From the NCBI GenBank assembly GCA_016124635.1, contig WGNJ01000017.1, positions 62,001-126,000 on the forward strand: a stretch of DNA of 64,000 bases, given 5' to 3'. A model generated the notes under the pieces. That model made no database searches. It was not told where the DNA came from and was given only the letters and a program-made list of their open reading frames with translations. Shown here piece by piece: positions 53,717 to 62,660 of the stretch; positions within the stretch are counted from its first letter, which is position 1; each line of letters begins with the position of its first letter. The position numbers were made by a program, and so were the translations under genes. Source of the stretch: Alphaproteobacteria bacterium (GTDB lineage Bacteria > Pseudomonadota > Alphaproteobacteria > Micropepsales > Micropepsaceae).

Positions 53717-54628
53717 CTATTTGAAGGCCTGCAGTGCGCCCTTCGCGATCTCCTCGCCCCACTCCTGTACGAAGTGGCCGCCATCCGGAATTTCGAGCGG
53801 TGGCGGGCAGTTGCGAATCTGCTTGCGTAAGTCGGACATGACCGCAGGTCCGAGTACCGGGTCCTTCATACCGACAGCCATGAAGCTCTGGCCGCTCCAC
53901 TCAGTTGAGAGCCAGTGTGCTGCCTTGCGTGAGAGTTCTGCGCCGTCCATCTCAGGCGAGACCATGACGAGCTCTGGGAAGCGCCGCACGCCTGCTTTGT
54001 AGCGTTGGTCAGGAAATGGCGCGCCGTAGGCTGCTGCTTCAGCATCGCTCAAATGCGGAATGCCACGCTTCATCAACGCGGCGACGTCTACGTCGGGCCG
54101 AGTACGCATGAATGCTTTCCAAGCATCAAAACCTGGTCCCGGTGATGCGCCGACGGCGAGCGTTGTATTCATCACCAGCAGACGCTTGATCCGCTCGGGG
54201 AATTCCATCGGCAACGTGAGACCGAGGAGGCCACCCCAATCCTGCACGACGAGGGTGACGTTCGTGAGGTCGAGGCGATCGATGACGCGCATCAGGGTGT
54301 TGCGATGAAACGAGAATGTGTAGATCGCATCTTCAATTGGCTTGTCTGATTTGCCGAAGCCGAAGAAGTCGGGCGCTACGACACGATGGCCGGCGGCGAC
54401 GAATAGCGGCGCCATTTTGCGGTAGAGGTAGCTCCAGCTCGGCTCGCCATGCAGGCAGAGAAACGTCTGAGTGTGCGGCGAAGGCACAGAAGGACGCTCG
54501 TCGAGGTAGTGGAGCCGCAAACCTTCGAATCCGGGGAGATCGTCCACATAGTGTGGCTTGAACGGAAAGCCTGGCAGATTCTGGAAGCGGTCTTCGGGTG
54601 TGCGTAATGCTTCGATCGAGCGCGCCAT
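53717..54628 (-). CDS. Alpha/beta hydrolase, haloalkane dehalogenase DhlA-like
   Basis: 303-residue alpha/beta hydrolase close to the DhlA branch: FLCLHGEPSWSYLYRKM (~56), nucleophile D130 in VQDWGG, D256 in VGMKDPVLGP and H285 in GGHFVQEW. One halide-binding Trp (W131, beside the nucleophile) is present, but the second (DhlA W175) is replaced by Gly189 in MKRGIPHL. So it may be a dehalogenase with altered pocket or another hydrolase. Convergent with the patatin gene (5-bp gap). Confidence 0.85.
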   Translation of the reverse strand: MARSIEALRTPEDRFQNLPGFPFKPHYVDDLPGFEGLRLHYLDERPSVPSPHTQTFLCLHGEPSWSYLYRKMAPLFVAAGHRVVAPDFFGFGKSDKPIEDAIYTFSFHRNTLMRVIDRLDLTNVTLVVQDWGGLLGLTLPMEFPERIKRLLVMNTTLAVGASPGPGFDAWKAFMRTRPDVDVAALMKRGIPHLSDAEAAAYGAPFPDQRYKAGVRRFPELVMVSPEMDGAELSRKAAHWLSTEWSGQSFMAVGMKDPVLGPAVMSDLRKQIRNCPPPLEIPDGGHFVQEWGEEIAKGALQAFK

Positions 54629-54781
54629 CTCGTTCGTGCTCCGTTTTGCGGGGAACTCGAAGTCTGACGCGGATCGCCGGACAACTGCAAGTCACTTCTA
54701 CCAAACGACCCCCTCGCCAAGCGTGCTGCGAGCGCGCTAACGTGCCCCACCACAAAACTTCAATATCGGAGGAAGGGCTTC

Positions 54782-55966
54782 ATGCGCGAAGCGGTGATCG
54801 TGTCGACGGCACGCACGGGTCTGGCGAAATCATATCGCGGCGGCTTCAACAACACGCACGGCGCAGCGATGTCCGGGCATGCGGTGAAGCATGCGATCGA
54901 ACGCGCGAAGATCGAACCGGGCGAAGTCGAAGACGTGATCATGGGTTGCGGCTTGCCGGAAGGGGCGACGGGTCAGAACGTCGGTCGTCTTGCGGCGATC
55001 TGGGCGGGATGTCCGGTGACGACATCGGGCACGACGATCAATCGCTTCTGCTCGAGCGGCTTGCAAGCGATCGCGGTGGCAGCGGGGCGTGTGCTCAATG
55101 AAGGTGTGCCGATCGCGGTCGGTGCCGGCGTCGAGTCGATCTCGCTCGTGCAAGGCTCGCTCAACATCAATCACATCACCGAAGAAAAATTGATGCAGAC
55201 CTATCCGGCGCTGTGGATGCCGATGATCGATACGGCGGACATCGTTGCCGCGCGCTACAACATCTCACGCGAACGGCAGGACCGTTACAGCGTCGAAAGT
55301 CAGAAACGAACGGCGAGTGCGCAGCAGGCGGGCAAGTTCAAGGACGAGATCGTGCCAATGGAGACGGTGATGACCGTCGTCAACAAGGACACAGGCGAAT
55401 CCAAGCAGGTGCCCTATATGGTCAATCGCGACGAATGCAATCGACCCGACACAACGTATGAGGGCTTGGCTGCGCTGAAGCCCGTAAAGGGACCCGACAA
55501 GTTCGTCACGGCGGGCAACGCGAGCCAGTTGTCGGACGGCGCCGCCGCCGTCGTCGTGATGGAAGGCAAGGAAGCGGCGAAACGCGGCTTGAAGCCACTT
55601 GGCATCTTCAAAGGATTCGCGGTAGCCGGCTGTGAGCCGGACGAAATGGGTATCGGTCCGGTGTTCGCCGTGCCGCGTTTGCTGCAACGTCATGGGCTCA
55701 AGGTCGAGGACATCGATCTTTGGGAACTCAACGAAGCATTCGCGAGCCAGGTGCTCTACTGCATGGACCGGCTGGGCATTCCGCACGAGAAGATGAATGT
55801 CGACGGCGGCTCGATTTCTATCGGCCATCCTTACGGCATGACAGGCGCACGCTGCACGGGCCACGGGCTTTTGGAAGGGCGCCGGCGCAAGGCGAAGAAT
55901 CTCGTGGTGACGATGTGTATCGGTGGCGGCATGGGCGCGGCCGGTCTATTCGAGGTGGTGAATTGA
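54782..55966 (+). CDS. Acetyl-CoA C-acyltransferase (thiolase)
   Basis: 394-residue thiolase for the last beta-oxidation step or the reverse condensation. Nucleophilic Cys in [10 protein letters not shown] (~88), His in NEAFAS-type segment and [10 protein letters not shown] (~348), and the general-base Cys in [13 protein letters not shown] (~380). Strong GGAGGAAGG ribosome site. Its stop overlaps the next gene's ATG. Divergent from the dehalogenase-like gene; no paired hydroxyacyl-CoA dehydrogenase is nearby. Confidence 0.93.
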   Translation: MREAVIVSTARTGLAKSYRGGFNNTHGAAMSGHAVKHAIERAKIEPGEVEDVIMGCGLPEGATGQNVGRLAAIWAGCPVTTSGTTINRFCSSGLQAIAVAAGRVLNEGVPIAVGAGVESISLVQGSLNINHITEEKLMQTYPALWMPMIDTADIVAARYNISRERQDRYSVESQKRTASAQQAGKFKDEIVPMETVMTVVNKDTGESKQVPYMVNRDECNRPDTTYEGLAALKPVKGPDKFVTAGNASQLSDGAAAVVVMEGKEAAKRGLKPLGIFKGFAVAGCEPDEMGIGPVFAVPRLLQRHGLKVEDIDLWELNEAFASQVLYCMDRLGIPHEKMNVDGGSISIGHPYGMTGARCTGHGLLEGRRRKAKNLVVTMCIGGGMGAAGLFEVVN

Positions 55967-56475
55967 TGGTGATACGAAAAGCACTGCGATTGGCATGTGT
56001 CGGTGCGGTTCTCGCTGTCGCGGCGTGTGCGCCGGAGCACGCGTATTACGGACCGCCCGGCCGGGAGCCAGCGCGCGCCGACGTCAAGCCGGAGCGCGCA
56101 ACTGAGGCCGCCATCGAACGGGCGATGGATCACTACAGCGCGATGCTGGCAATGATGGACGCCGACGGGGTTGCAGCTATGTACGCGCCCAACGGCGTCA
56201 TGGAACGTCAAAGCGGGCCGCCGCTACGTGGTCGCGAGGCGATACGCGCATATCTGGCGAGCCCGCCGGTGGACGTGCGCGTCGTTTCGAATCGGATGAC
56301 GACGATCTCGCTGTCCTATAATGGGCCGGAGGTCGTTCAGAACGGCGAATTCGAGCAAAGAGCGCGCGTGAACGGCAAAATGATCCACGCGACGGGCAGA
56401 TTCGAAGTGACTTGGGTGCGTGGACCGCAAGGATCCTGGTACATCCAACACATGGCGACGTTTCCGTCGCACTAG
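55966..56475 (+). CDS. NTF2-like (DUF4440-type) lipoprotein
   Basis: 169 residues: lipoprotein signal (lipobox VAAC, Cys ~21), a short Pro-rich linker, then an NTF2-like domain (ATEAAIERAMDHYSAMLAMMDADGVAAMYAPNGVM, ~45-80; ATGRFEVTWVRGPQGSWYIQHM at the end). TGATG overlap with the thiolase. Anchored in the outer or inner membrane; role unknown. Confidence 0.8.
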   Translation: MVIRKALRLACVGAVLAVAACAPEHAYYGPPGREPARADVKPERATEAAIERAMDHYSAMLAMMDADGVAAMYAPNGVMERQSGPPLRGREAIRAYLASPPVDVRVVSNRMTTISLSYNGPEVVQNGEFEQRARVNGKMIHATGRFEVTWVRGPQGSWYIQHMATFPSH

Positions 56476-56490
56476 CGCGAGATTTCGGCT

Positions 56491-56814
56491 TTGCTCGCAC
56501 GCTCGATCCTGTGGCTACTCTTGATCGTCGCTGCTGACGCGCACGCTGTTGCGGCGCCGCGCTATTCGATCACGCTTTACGAACACAAGAATTTCGAGGG
56601 GCGATTCATCACCGTCGCGCGCGCTCTCTCCAATCTCAAGAATTCCGGCCTTAACGATCGGATATCGAGCATCAGGCTTGTGCTCGGTCAAAAGTGGCTA
56701 CTGTGTCAGAACAAGAAGTTTCGCGGCGCCTGCATTGTCATCGACCGCGATGTGCCGGATCTCGAGGCGCTCGGCTTCAACGACAAGATCTCTTCGCTGA
56801 AGCCGGTGGACTAG
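56491..56814 (+). CDS. Secreted beta/gamma-crystallin domain protein
   Basis: 107 residues starting with TTG at 56491 (no ATG available). Signal peptide (~1-22), then one beta/gamma-crystallin domain made of two Greek-key motifs: YEHKNFEGRF...NDRISS (N55-S60) and CQNKKFRGAC...NDKISS (N97-S102). Both NDxISS stretches are the canonical Ca-binding motif. Likely a periplasmic or secreted Ca-binding protein. Confidence 0.82.
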   Translation: MLARSILWLLLIVAADAHAVAAPRYSITLYEHKNFEGRFITVARALSNLKNSGLNDRISSIRLVLGQKWLLCQNKKFRGACIVIDRDVPDLEALGFNDKISSLKPVD

Positions 56815-56849
56815 CTCCTTTCTGACGGTCTTTAGCGGTGACTGCGTCC

Positions 56850-56880
56850 TTGACATTATTTCGTTATTTTCCTAAATAAC
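56850..56880 (+). promoter_or_regulatory. Promoter and ArsR/SdpR-type operator
   Basis: Consensus -35 TTGACA (56850-56855), 17-bp spacer, weak -10 TAAATA (56873-56878). The inverted repeat GTTATTT-N4-AAATAAC (56863-56880) covers the -10, ending 6 bp before the regulator's ATG, fitting autorepression. Confidence 0.65.
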
Positions 56881-56886
56881 AAAATT

Positions 56887-57159
56887 ATGAACGACGTGTT
56901 CGAAGCGCTGGCGCATCCCGTGCGGCGCGAGATTTTGAAGTTGCTCAGAAAGCGATCGATGTCGGCAGGGGAACTGGCGGAGCACTTTACGATCGCCAAG
57001 CCGACGCTGTCGGGCCACTTCGCCGTGCTGAAAAAGGCGGATCTCGTAACCACCGAGCGCCAAGGGACGACGATCATCTATCAGCTCAACATGTCGGTGA
57101 TGGAGGAAGCGCTCGCGGCTTTCATGCAGCTCGCGGGCATGAAGGGGAAGGAGCGTTGA
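56887..57159 (+). CDS. ArsR-family autorepressor (SdpR-like)
   Basis: 90-residue winged helix regulator: FEALAHPVRREILKLLRKR (~5-23), recognition helix region KPTLSGHFAVLKKADLV (~38-54), wing ERQGTTIIYQLN. No metal-binding Cys pair, as in SdpR. Just 3 bp before an SdpI-like membrane gene, the same arrangement as Bacillus sdpRI. Likely represses its own operon via the upstream repeat. Confidence 0.88.
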   Translation: MNDVFEALAHPVRREILKLLRKRSMSAGELAEHFTIAKPTLSGHFAVLKKADLVTTERQGTTIIYQLNMSVMEEALAAFMQLAGMKGKER

Positions 57160-57162
57160 ACG

Positions 57163-57846
57163 ATGAACGTCAAGCCGCTCGTCATCGTCAATTCCGTGCT
57201 GGTTCTTGGGATGATCGGTCTATCGGCTTGGGCGTGGCAGGTTGTACCGACCGGCGCTCAGATACCGGTACATTGGAATCTCCACGGTCAAGTCGATCGC
57301 TTCGGCTCGAAGACGGAAGGCCTTCTGATTCTGCCAGCGATGGGTGTGTTTTTCACTTTTGTCATGTGGTTCTTGCCGCGGGTCGATCCACGCCGGGCCA
57401 ATCTCGAGCGCAGTGCCAAGATGTGGAATGCACTCTCAATCGCGGTCGTTGCGTTGCTCGCCTATGTCCACGTGCTGATTGTGCTGAAAGCTATCGGGCG
57501 TCCGCTCGATATGGTGGATTATCTTATTCCAGGGCTGTCTGTGCTGTTCATCGTGATCGGCAACTATCTGCCGAAGACGCGGTCGAATTGGTTCGCAGGC
57601 GTGCGTACGCCGTGGACTTTGTCGAGCGAATATTCTTGGAACCGGACGCATCGGCTGGCCGGCCTGATGTTCGTCGCATCAGGAGCCCTCACGCTTGGGA
57701 CTTGGTTTGTCCTCGGCGGCAAGATTGCCGTCGTTGCGTTGATCGTTACAATTCTTGCGACGAGCGTTACGTCGGTTGTCGCCTCATATTTCTATTGGCG
57801 CGGCGATCCGGCGCGCACCGCCTTGCATGCGAACGGCGGAGGCTGA
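57163..57846 (+). CDS. SdpI-family membrane protein (DUF1648)
   Basis: 227-residue membrane protein with about six helices: N-terminal DUF1648 stretch (VPTGAQIPVHWNLHGQVDRFGSK, ~28-50), then the SdpI stretch NYLPKTRSNWFAGVRTPWTLSSEYSWNRTHRLAG (~134-167). In Bacillus SdpI gives immunity to the SdpC toxin and sequesters SdpR. No SdpC-like toxin is near, so the pair may sense foreign peptides or membrane stress. Confidence 0.88.
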   Translation: MNVKPLVIVNSVLVLGMIGLSAWAWQVVPTGAQIPVHWNLHGQVDRFGSKTEGLLILPAMGVFFTFVMWFLPRVDPRRANLERSAKMWNALSIAVVALLAYVHVLIVLKAIGRPLDMVDYLIPGLSVLFIVIGNYLPKTRSNWFAGVRTPWTLSSEYSWNRTHRLAGLMFVASGALTLGTWFVLGGKIAVVALIVTILATSVTSVVASYFYWRGDPARTALHANGGG

Positions 57847-57908
57847 TCCGCAGCTTGCATTCGCCGCAGGCGCTTGTCTCAATGTCGGCCGAGACAAAGG
57901 AGGATGCG

Positions 57909-58217
57909 ATGGCGGCGAAGGGATATTGGATTGCGCGTGTCGATGTGCACGACCCTGAGGGCTACAAAGGCTATCTCGCCGCCAACGCCGCGGCGTTCAA
58001 AAAATATGGCGGCCGCTTCCTGGTGCGGGGCGGTAAGGTCCACAATCCTGAAGGTGGTGCGCGTTCGCGCAATGTCGTGATCGAATTTCCGAGCTATCAG
58101 GCCGCCTTCGACTGCTGGTATTCGCCGGAATATCAAGCGGCGATCCCGCACCGCACGCCGTTTTCCGTCGGCGACTTCCTGATCATCGAAGGTTATGAGG
58201 GGCCGCAGCCCGGCTAG
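57909..58217 (+). CDS. DUF1330 family protein
   Basis: 102 residues of the dimeric ferredoxin-like DUF1330 fold: YWIARVDVHDPEGYKGYLAANAAAFKKYGGRFLVRGG (~5-41), VVIEFPSYQAAFDCWYSPEYQ (~56-76). ATG at 57909 with AGGAGG just before; an earlier ATG (57882) lacks it. Enzymatic role unproven. 3' end overlaps the convergent GNAT gene by 4 bp. Confidence 0.85.
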   Translation: MAAKGYWIARVDVHDPEGYKGYLAANAAAFKKYGGRFLVRGGKVHNPEGGARSRNVVIEFPSYQAAFDCWYSPEYQAAIPHRTPFSVGDFLIIEGYEGPQPG

Positions 58218-58630
58218 AGCAGCTTCGACATATAGAAGCGCTGTACGTCCGTGCCTGGATAGTCGAGCGTACCGAACACGCGATAGCCGCACCTTTCGTA
58301 GAACCCTCGCGCCTGGAAACTGAACGTGTCGAGATGCACCATCTTCGCGCCGCGGCGGATGCTCTCGGCTTCCGCGCTAGCGAGCAATTTCGTGCCGAAG
58401 CCGTGCCCTCGAAATTGTTCGGCGAGCCAAGTCCACTCGATGAACAAGGTCTCGCCATAGACAATGCAATAGATGCCGCCGACGAGCGCGTGCCCATCGC
58501 GTGCCGTCGAGACGAATTCGGCCGCCCGCCAACCGCCTGTGAAGCGGTCGTTGTAGGCAGTGAGCCCGGCACGCAGCGTATCGAGCGTCTCTTTCTGAGG
58601 CGGCGCTTCGATGGCCGTGACGAGGCTCAC
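58214..58630 (-). CDS. GNAT family N-acetyltransferase
   Basis: 138-residue GNAT with acetyl-CoA loop QFRGHGFGTKLL (~73-84) and FQARGFYERCGYRVFG (~105-120). It starts with GTG at 58630, overlapping the original stop of the upstream reductase gene (GTGA), evidence that the reductase once ran to 58627. Substrate unknown. Confidence 0.85.
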   Translation of the reverse strand: MSLVTAIEAPPQKETLDTLRAGLTAYNDRFTGGWRAAEFVSTARDGHALVGGIYCIVYGETLFIEWTWLAEQFRGHGFGTKLLASAEAESIRRGAKMVHLDTFSFQARGFYERCGYRVFGTLDYPGTDVQRFYMSKLL

Positions 58631-59643
58631 GGCTCCGGACTGATGCGCACCAGCAGCTTGCCGGTGTTCGCGCCCGTGAATAGGCGGTTGACCGCGGTGG
58701 CCGCGTTCTCAAGTCCGTCGACGATGTCGACGTTTCATTTGATCTTTCCTTGAGCGACCCAGGCTGACATGTCGGTGATGAATTCGCTCATACGCGGCAA
58801 GTAGTCGATGATGATGAACCCCTTCACCGTCGCGCGCTTCATTAGAATGTTGCGGAACATATAAGGGCCTGGCACAGGCTCCTTCGCGTTGTAGCTCGCG
58901 ATCAGGCCGCAGAGCGAAATGCGCGCGTTGAGGTTGATCAGTGTGAGAATCGCGTCGAGGATTTCGCCGCCGACATTCTCGAAGTCGACGTCGATGCCCT
59001 TCGGGCAGTGCTTCTTCAGTGACTCAAGCACGTTCTCGCGCTTGTAATTGATGCACGCATCGAAGCCGTATTCCTTTGTTACCAGTTTGCACTTGTCGTC
59101 GGAGCCGGCGATGCCGACGACGCGGCAGCCTTTGATCTTTGCGATTTGACCGACGATGGAACCGACAGCGCCTGCCGCCGCCGACACGACAACCGTCCCA
59201 CCCGCCTTGGGCATGCCGATGTCGAGCAGGCCGAAATAGGCTGTAGCTCCGGTCATGCCGAGCACGCTCATATATGTCGTGAGCGGCAAGGGGCCTTTGT
59301 CGATCTTCTGCGCGAACGGCGCCACAACGTAATCCTGCCAGCCGCCAAGACCCGGAATGACGATGTCGCCCGGTTTGAACGCCGGATTGTTCGATTGCTC
59401 GACGACGCCAAGCGTGCCGCCACGCATGACGTCGCCGACCTCAACCGGCGGCATGTACTGATCCATGTCGCTCATCCAGATGCGGTTGGTCGGATCAAGC
59501 GAGAGGTAGATATTGCGGATCAATATCTCGCCCTGAGCCGGTACCGGTTTTGGCGTTTCCGTGAACTCGAGATCGCCTGGCTTGATGTCCCCTTCGGGGC
59601 GCCGCTTTAGCCGCCATTGCCGGTTCGCGTTTCGCATGGACAT
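58627..59643 (-). pseudogene. NADP-dependent oxidoreductase (CurA/MDR-like), interrupted by in-frame TGA
   Basis: Zinc-independent MDR reductase of double-bond type. Intact N-terminal part (59643-58735, 302 codons) with GAAGAVGSIVGQ-type nucleotide site (~155-175) ends at TGA (58737-58735) right after GKIK. The same frame then reads NVDIVDGLENA...FTGANTGKLLVRISPEP for 35 more codons to TGA at 58627, the normal family C-terminus; full length would be 338 positions. A TGG-to-TGA change, sequencing error or true nonsense mutation fits. The downstream GNAT start overlaps the distant stop. Confidence 0.75.
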
Positions 59644-59771
59644 GGTCCCTTAATCTAAAACTTGCGATCACCTTCGCGCGAGGCTGCGTCGGCGCGGCCA
59701 ACTGCGCGCTCGCTCACGGATCGTTCGCCCGCTATATAGCCCGAAACGTGCAAATACGTGCGAGAGGTTTC

Positions 59772-61919
59772 GTGTCGGCGATCCTGCGTTTTCTGTTGGC
59801 GATCGTGTCGTTGTGTGGGCTGTTTGCGCTGCCGGCATCCGCCGAAGCGACGCACGTCCATGCCGAGCTGATTGCAGAGCAGAACGGCGTTTCGGCCGAC
59901 GGCGGCACGATTACCGTCGCGTTGCATCAGGTCATCGAGCCCAATTGGCACACCTATTGGCGTAATCCGGGCGATGCGGGTGAGCCGACCGCAATAACAT
60001 GGCAGTTGCCGCCGGGATTTCAGGCCGGCGACATTCAATGGCCATATCCGACACGCGAAGCCGTGCCGCCGCTCCTCAACTTCGGTTACTCGAACGAGGT
60101 CTTTCTCCTCACCGACATCGCGGTGCCGAAGGGACTTAGAGCCGGCGATCACGTAACGCTGAAGGCGAACGCGACTTGGCTCGTCTGCGAGAAGATTTGC
60201 GTTCCGGAAGATGCATCGCTCGAGCTCACGCTGCCTGTTGTCGAGATCGGTCCGTTTCCCAATCTGCAATGGCATGAAAAGATTGAAGCCGCACGACGGC
60301 AAGTGCCGCTCAAGAGTGCTTCGTTCCCCGGCATCTTCGCCGTCCAAGACAATACGATTACGCTGTTCTTCAAGCCGACGCTCGATCGGATCGAGAAGGG
60401 CGAAGGGGCGCTCTTTTTTCCCTTCGAGCAGGGGCTGATCAAGAACGCGACGCAGCAAGCTGCGGTCCAAGCGGACGGTGGGTTTGGGTTTCGCATTCCG
60501 GTTGGTTCGGCATTTCGGGATCCTGCTCGCGCCAACGTCAATAAGATCGATGGCGTACTGGTGCTCGGACTCGAGCCGAAACGCGATGGCATCAAACAGT
60601 CGTTCGAGGTGTCGCTCACGCGCGGCGCGGTGCCCGCCTTGCCGGTTGCCGCAGCGAGCGGCCACGTCGGCGCCGGCGGCGAAGCGCCGATCGGTTTGTT
60701 TACGGCGATCGGATTTGCGCTGCTCGGCGGCCTCATTCTGAATTTGATGCCGTGCGTGTTTCCGATCCTCTCGATGAAAGCGATCGCGCTGGTGCGCTCT
60801 CATCACGCGGAGCGGCCTTGGGGCGACGGCGTCGCTTATACGTTGGGTGTGCTTGCCACATTTGCCGCGCTCGCCGCCGGACTGATGGCGCTGCGATCCG
60901 CCGGCGAGGACATCGGCTGGGGCTTTCAACTTCAATCGCCGCTTGCGGTCGCGGTCCTTGCCTATGTACTGGTGCTTGTCGGGCTCGATCTGTCTGGCGT
61001 GTTCGAGATCGGCGGGTCGATACAAGGCGTGGGCAGCGAGTTGTCGTCGCGTAATGGGCTCGTTGGCGCGTTCTTCACGGGCGTGTTGGCGGTCATCGTG
61101 GCGGCGCCGTGTACCGCGCCGTTTATGGGCGCCGCGATGGGGTTTGCTTTTACGCAAAGCCCAGTGGTGATCTTCGCGGTGTTTCTGACGCTGGGCTTCG
61201 GACTCGCGCTGCCGTGGCTGCTGATTTCCTTGAGCCCGCACGCGGTCGCGTTGCTGCCGAAGCCCGGGCCATGGATGGTTCGCTTCAAGCAACTGCTCGC
61301 GTTTCCAATGTACGGAGCAGCCGCCTGGTTGATCTGGGTGCTGAGCCAGCAGGTAACGCCGGAAGGTTTGTTCCGGGTGATGATCGGCGTGGTTGCGCTC
61401 GCCTTCGCTGCATGGGGCTTGGGTGTCGCACAAGCGCGCGGCGCCGAGGGACGATCACGCGTAACAAGCTTCATCGCAACCGCAATCGGATTGGCCTTGG
61501 CGATCGGCTTGGTTGCGATGCCGTTCGCGCAGGCCTCAACGACTTCGGCCGCCGTTTCGCCAGCGAGCGATGCACTTTCGGGTGAGCCTTATAGCGAGGC
61601 GCGGCTTGCCGATCTGCGTGGGCAGAATAAGCCCGTGCTCGTCAATCTGACGGCCGCTTGGTGCATCACCTGTCTCTACAACGAGCGTGTCGCGCTGTCG
61701 TCCAAGGCAGTGGCCGACGCGTTCAAAGAAACCAACACGGTCTATTTGGTCGGAGATTGGACCAACCGAAACGCGGAGATCGCACGGCTGCTTCAGGCGC
61801 ATGGTCGCGAGGGCGTACCTCTCTATCTGTATTACCCACCAGGCGGCGAGGCGAAGATCCTGCCGCAGATGCTCGACGAGAAGACGGTCGTCGCAACGTT
61901 GAAAGGTGAAAGCAGATGA
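59772..61919 (+). CDS. Protein-disulfide reductase, DsbD/ScsB-like
   Basis: About 715 residues: signal peptide (~1-23), a periplasmic N-terminal domain with C139 and C143 (CEKIC), eight membrane helices containing the transporter Cys pair C328 (MPCVFP) and C447 (APCTAPF), and a C-terminal thioredoxin domain with C631-x-x-C634 (WCITC). It moves reducing power from cytosolic thioredoxin to the periplasm. The GTG at 59772 fits the signal peptide and GAGAGG; an earlier GTG at 59748 is possible. Coupled by ATGA to the redoxin gene. Confidence 0.92.
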   Translation: MSAILRFLLAIVSLCGLFALPASAEATHVHAELIAEQNGVSADGGTITVALHQVIEPNWHTYWRNPGDAGEPTAITWQLPPGFQAGDIQWPYPTREAVPPLLNFGYSNEVFLLTDIAVPKGLRAGDHVTLKANATWLVCEKICVPEDASLELTLPVVEIGPFPNLQWHEKIEAARRQVPLKSASFPGIFAVQDNTITLFFKPTLDRIEKGEGALFFPFEQGLIKNATQQAAVQADGGFGFRIPVGSAFRDPARANVNKIDGVLVLGLEPKRDGIKQSFEVSLTRGAVPALPVAAASGHVGAGGEAPIGLFTAIGFALLGGLILNLMPCVFPILSMKAIALVRSHHAERPWGDGVAYTLGVLATFAALAAGLMALRSAGEDIGWGFQLQSPLAVAVLAYVLVLVGLDLSGVFEIGGSIQGVGSELSSRNGLVGAFFTGVLAVIVAAPCTAPFMGAAMGFAFTQSPVVIFAVFLTLGFGLALPWLLISLSPHAVALLPKPGPWMVRFKQLLAFPMYGAAAWLIWVLSQQVTPEGLFRVMIGVVALAFAAWGLGVAQARGAEGRSRVTSFIATAIGLALAIGLVAMPFAQASTTSAAVSPASDALSGEPYSEARLADLRGQNKPVLVNLTAAWCITCLYNERVALSSKAVADAFKETNTVYLVGDWTNRNAEIARLLQAHGREGVPLYLYYPPGGEAKILPQMLDEKTVVATLKGESR

Positions 61920-62515
61920 TGCGTTTGTTTACTGTGGCTCTGGCCGTTGCTCTGCTTTCGCCTGCCGCAGTTGCTGCGCCCACGGTTGGCCAACCGGCGC
62001 CGGAATTCACCGCCGTCGACTCGAACGGTGCGTCGCACTCGCTCGCAGATTTCAAAGGCAAGATCGTCGTGCTCGAATGGACCAACGCCGAATGTCCCTA
62101 CACGCGCAAGCACTACGATTCGGGCAACATGCAGAAGCTGCAGGAAGACGCGACGCATGCCGGTGTCGTGTGGCTCTCGATCATATCCTCGGCGCCGGGC
62201 AAGCAAGGCTACGTCACCGGCGCCGAGGCCAATCAGCTGACCATCTCGCGAAAGGCGCATCCGAGTGCCGTGCTGCTCGATCCCGCGGGTGCGATCGGGC
62301 GCGAGTACGAGGCACGCACCACGCCGCAAATGTTCGTCATCGATCGGGCGGGCGTGCTGCGTTACATGGGGGCGATCGACGATAAGCCCGTCGCGTCGCC
62401 GGCGAGCCTAGCCGGGGCACGGAATTATGTGCGCGCGGCACTAGCGTCGGTCGAGGCGGGCAAGCCGGTTGCCGTGGCTTCAACTGAGCCCTATGGCTGC
62501 AGCGTGAAGTACTGA
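61916..62515 (+). CDS. Secreted redoxin (peroxiredoxin/thioredoxin-fold)
   Basis: 199 residues: signal peptide (~1-20), redoxin domain beginning PAPEFTAVDSNGASHSLADFKGK (~27-49), a single active-site Cys in NAECPYTRKHY and a late Cys in YGCSVKY. The lack of CxxC suggests 1-Cys peroxiredoxin-like chemistry or use of the C-terminal Cys as partner. Translationally coupled to the DsbD-like protein, its probable electron donor. Confidence 0.87.
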   Translation: MMRLFTVALAVALLSPAAVAAPTVGQPAPEFTAVDSNGASHSLADFKGKIVVLEWTNAECPYTRKHYDSGNMQKLQEDATHAGVVWLSIISSAPGKQGYVTGAEANQLTISRKAHPSAVLLDPAGAIGREYEARTTPQMFVIDRAGVLRYMGAIDDKPVASPASLAGARNYVRAALASVEAGKPVAVASTEPYGCSVKY

Positions 62516-62620
62516 CGGAGCTGCCAAGCCGTCGGCGTGGAGGGACAATTTGCGCAGCGGCCTAAGTGGTTGTTTTTACTTATATTTGCCCGCTGTTCGA
62601 AACTTTCTTGCGCGCGCCTA

Positions 62621-62649
62621 TTGACCGTTTTCGGGCAAATCCTTATCTC
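62621..62649 (+). promoter_or_regulatory. groESL promoter
   Basis: TTGACC (62621-62626), 17-bp spacer, TATCTC (62644-62649). The stretch CTTATCT (62642-62648) also fits the alphaproteobacterial heat-shock sigma-32 -10 pattern CYTATNT, so vegetative and heat-shock polymerase may share this start. Confidence 0.6.
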
Positions 62650-62660
62650 CACGGCGCGCT

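Noticed and set aside
58735..58737. Selenocysteine at the in-frame TGA of the CurA-like gene
   Set aside because: The site is where Trp or another aromatic residue is expected, outside the active site; no SECIS-like stem is seen after it, and the family has no selenoproteins.
59655..61433. 592-codon open frame on the minus strand opposite the DsbD-like gene
   Set aside because: Arg/His/Gln-rich without domains or signal; the plus-strand frame encodes a complete DsbD with all Cys motifs. It is a GC-driven shadow.
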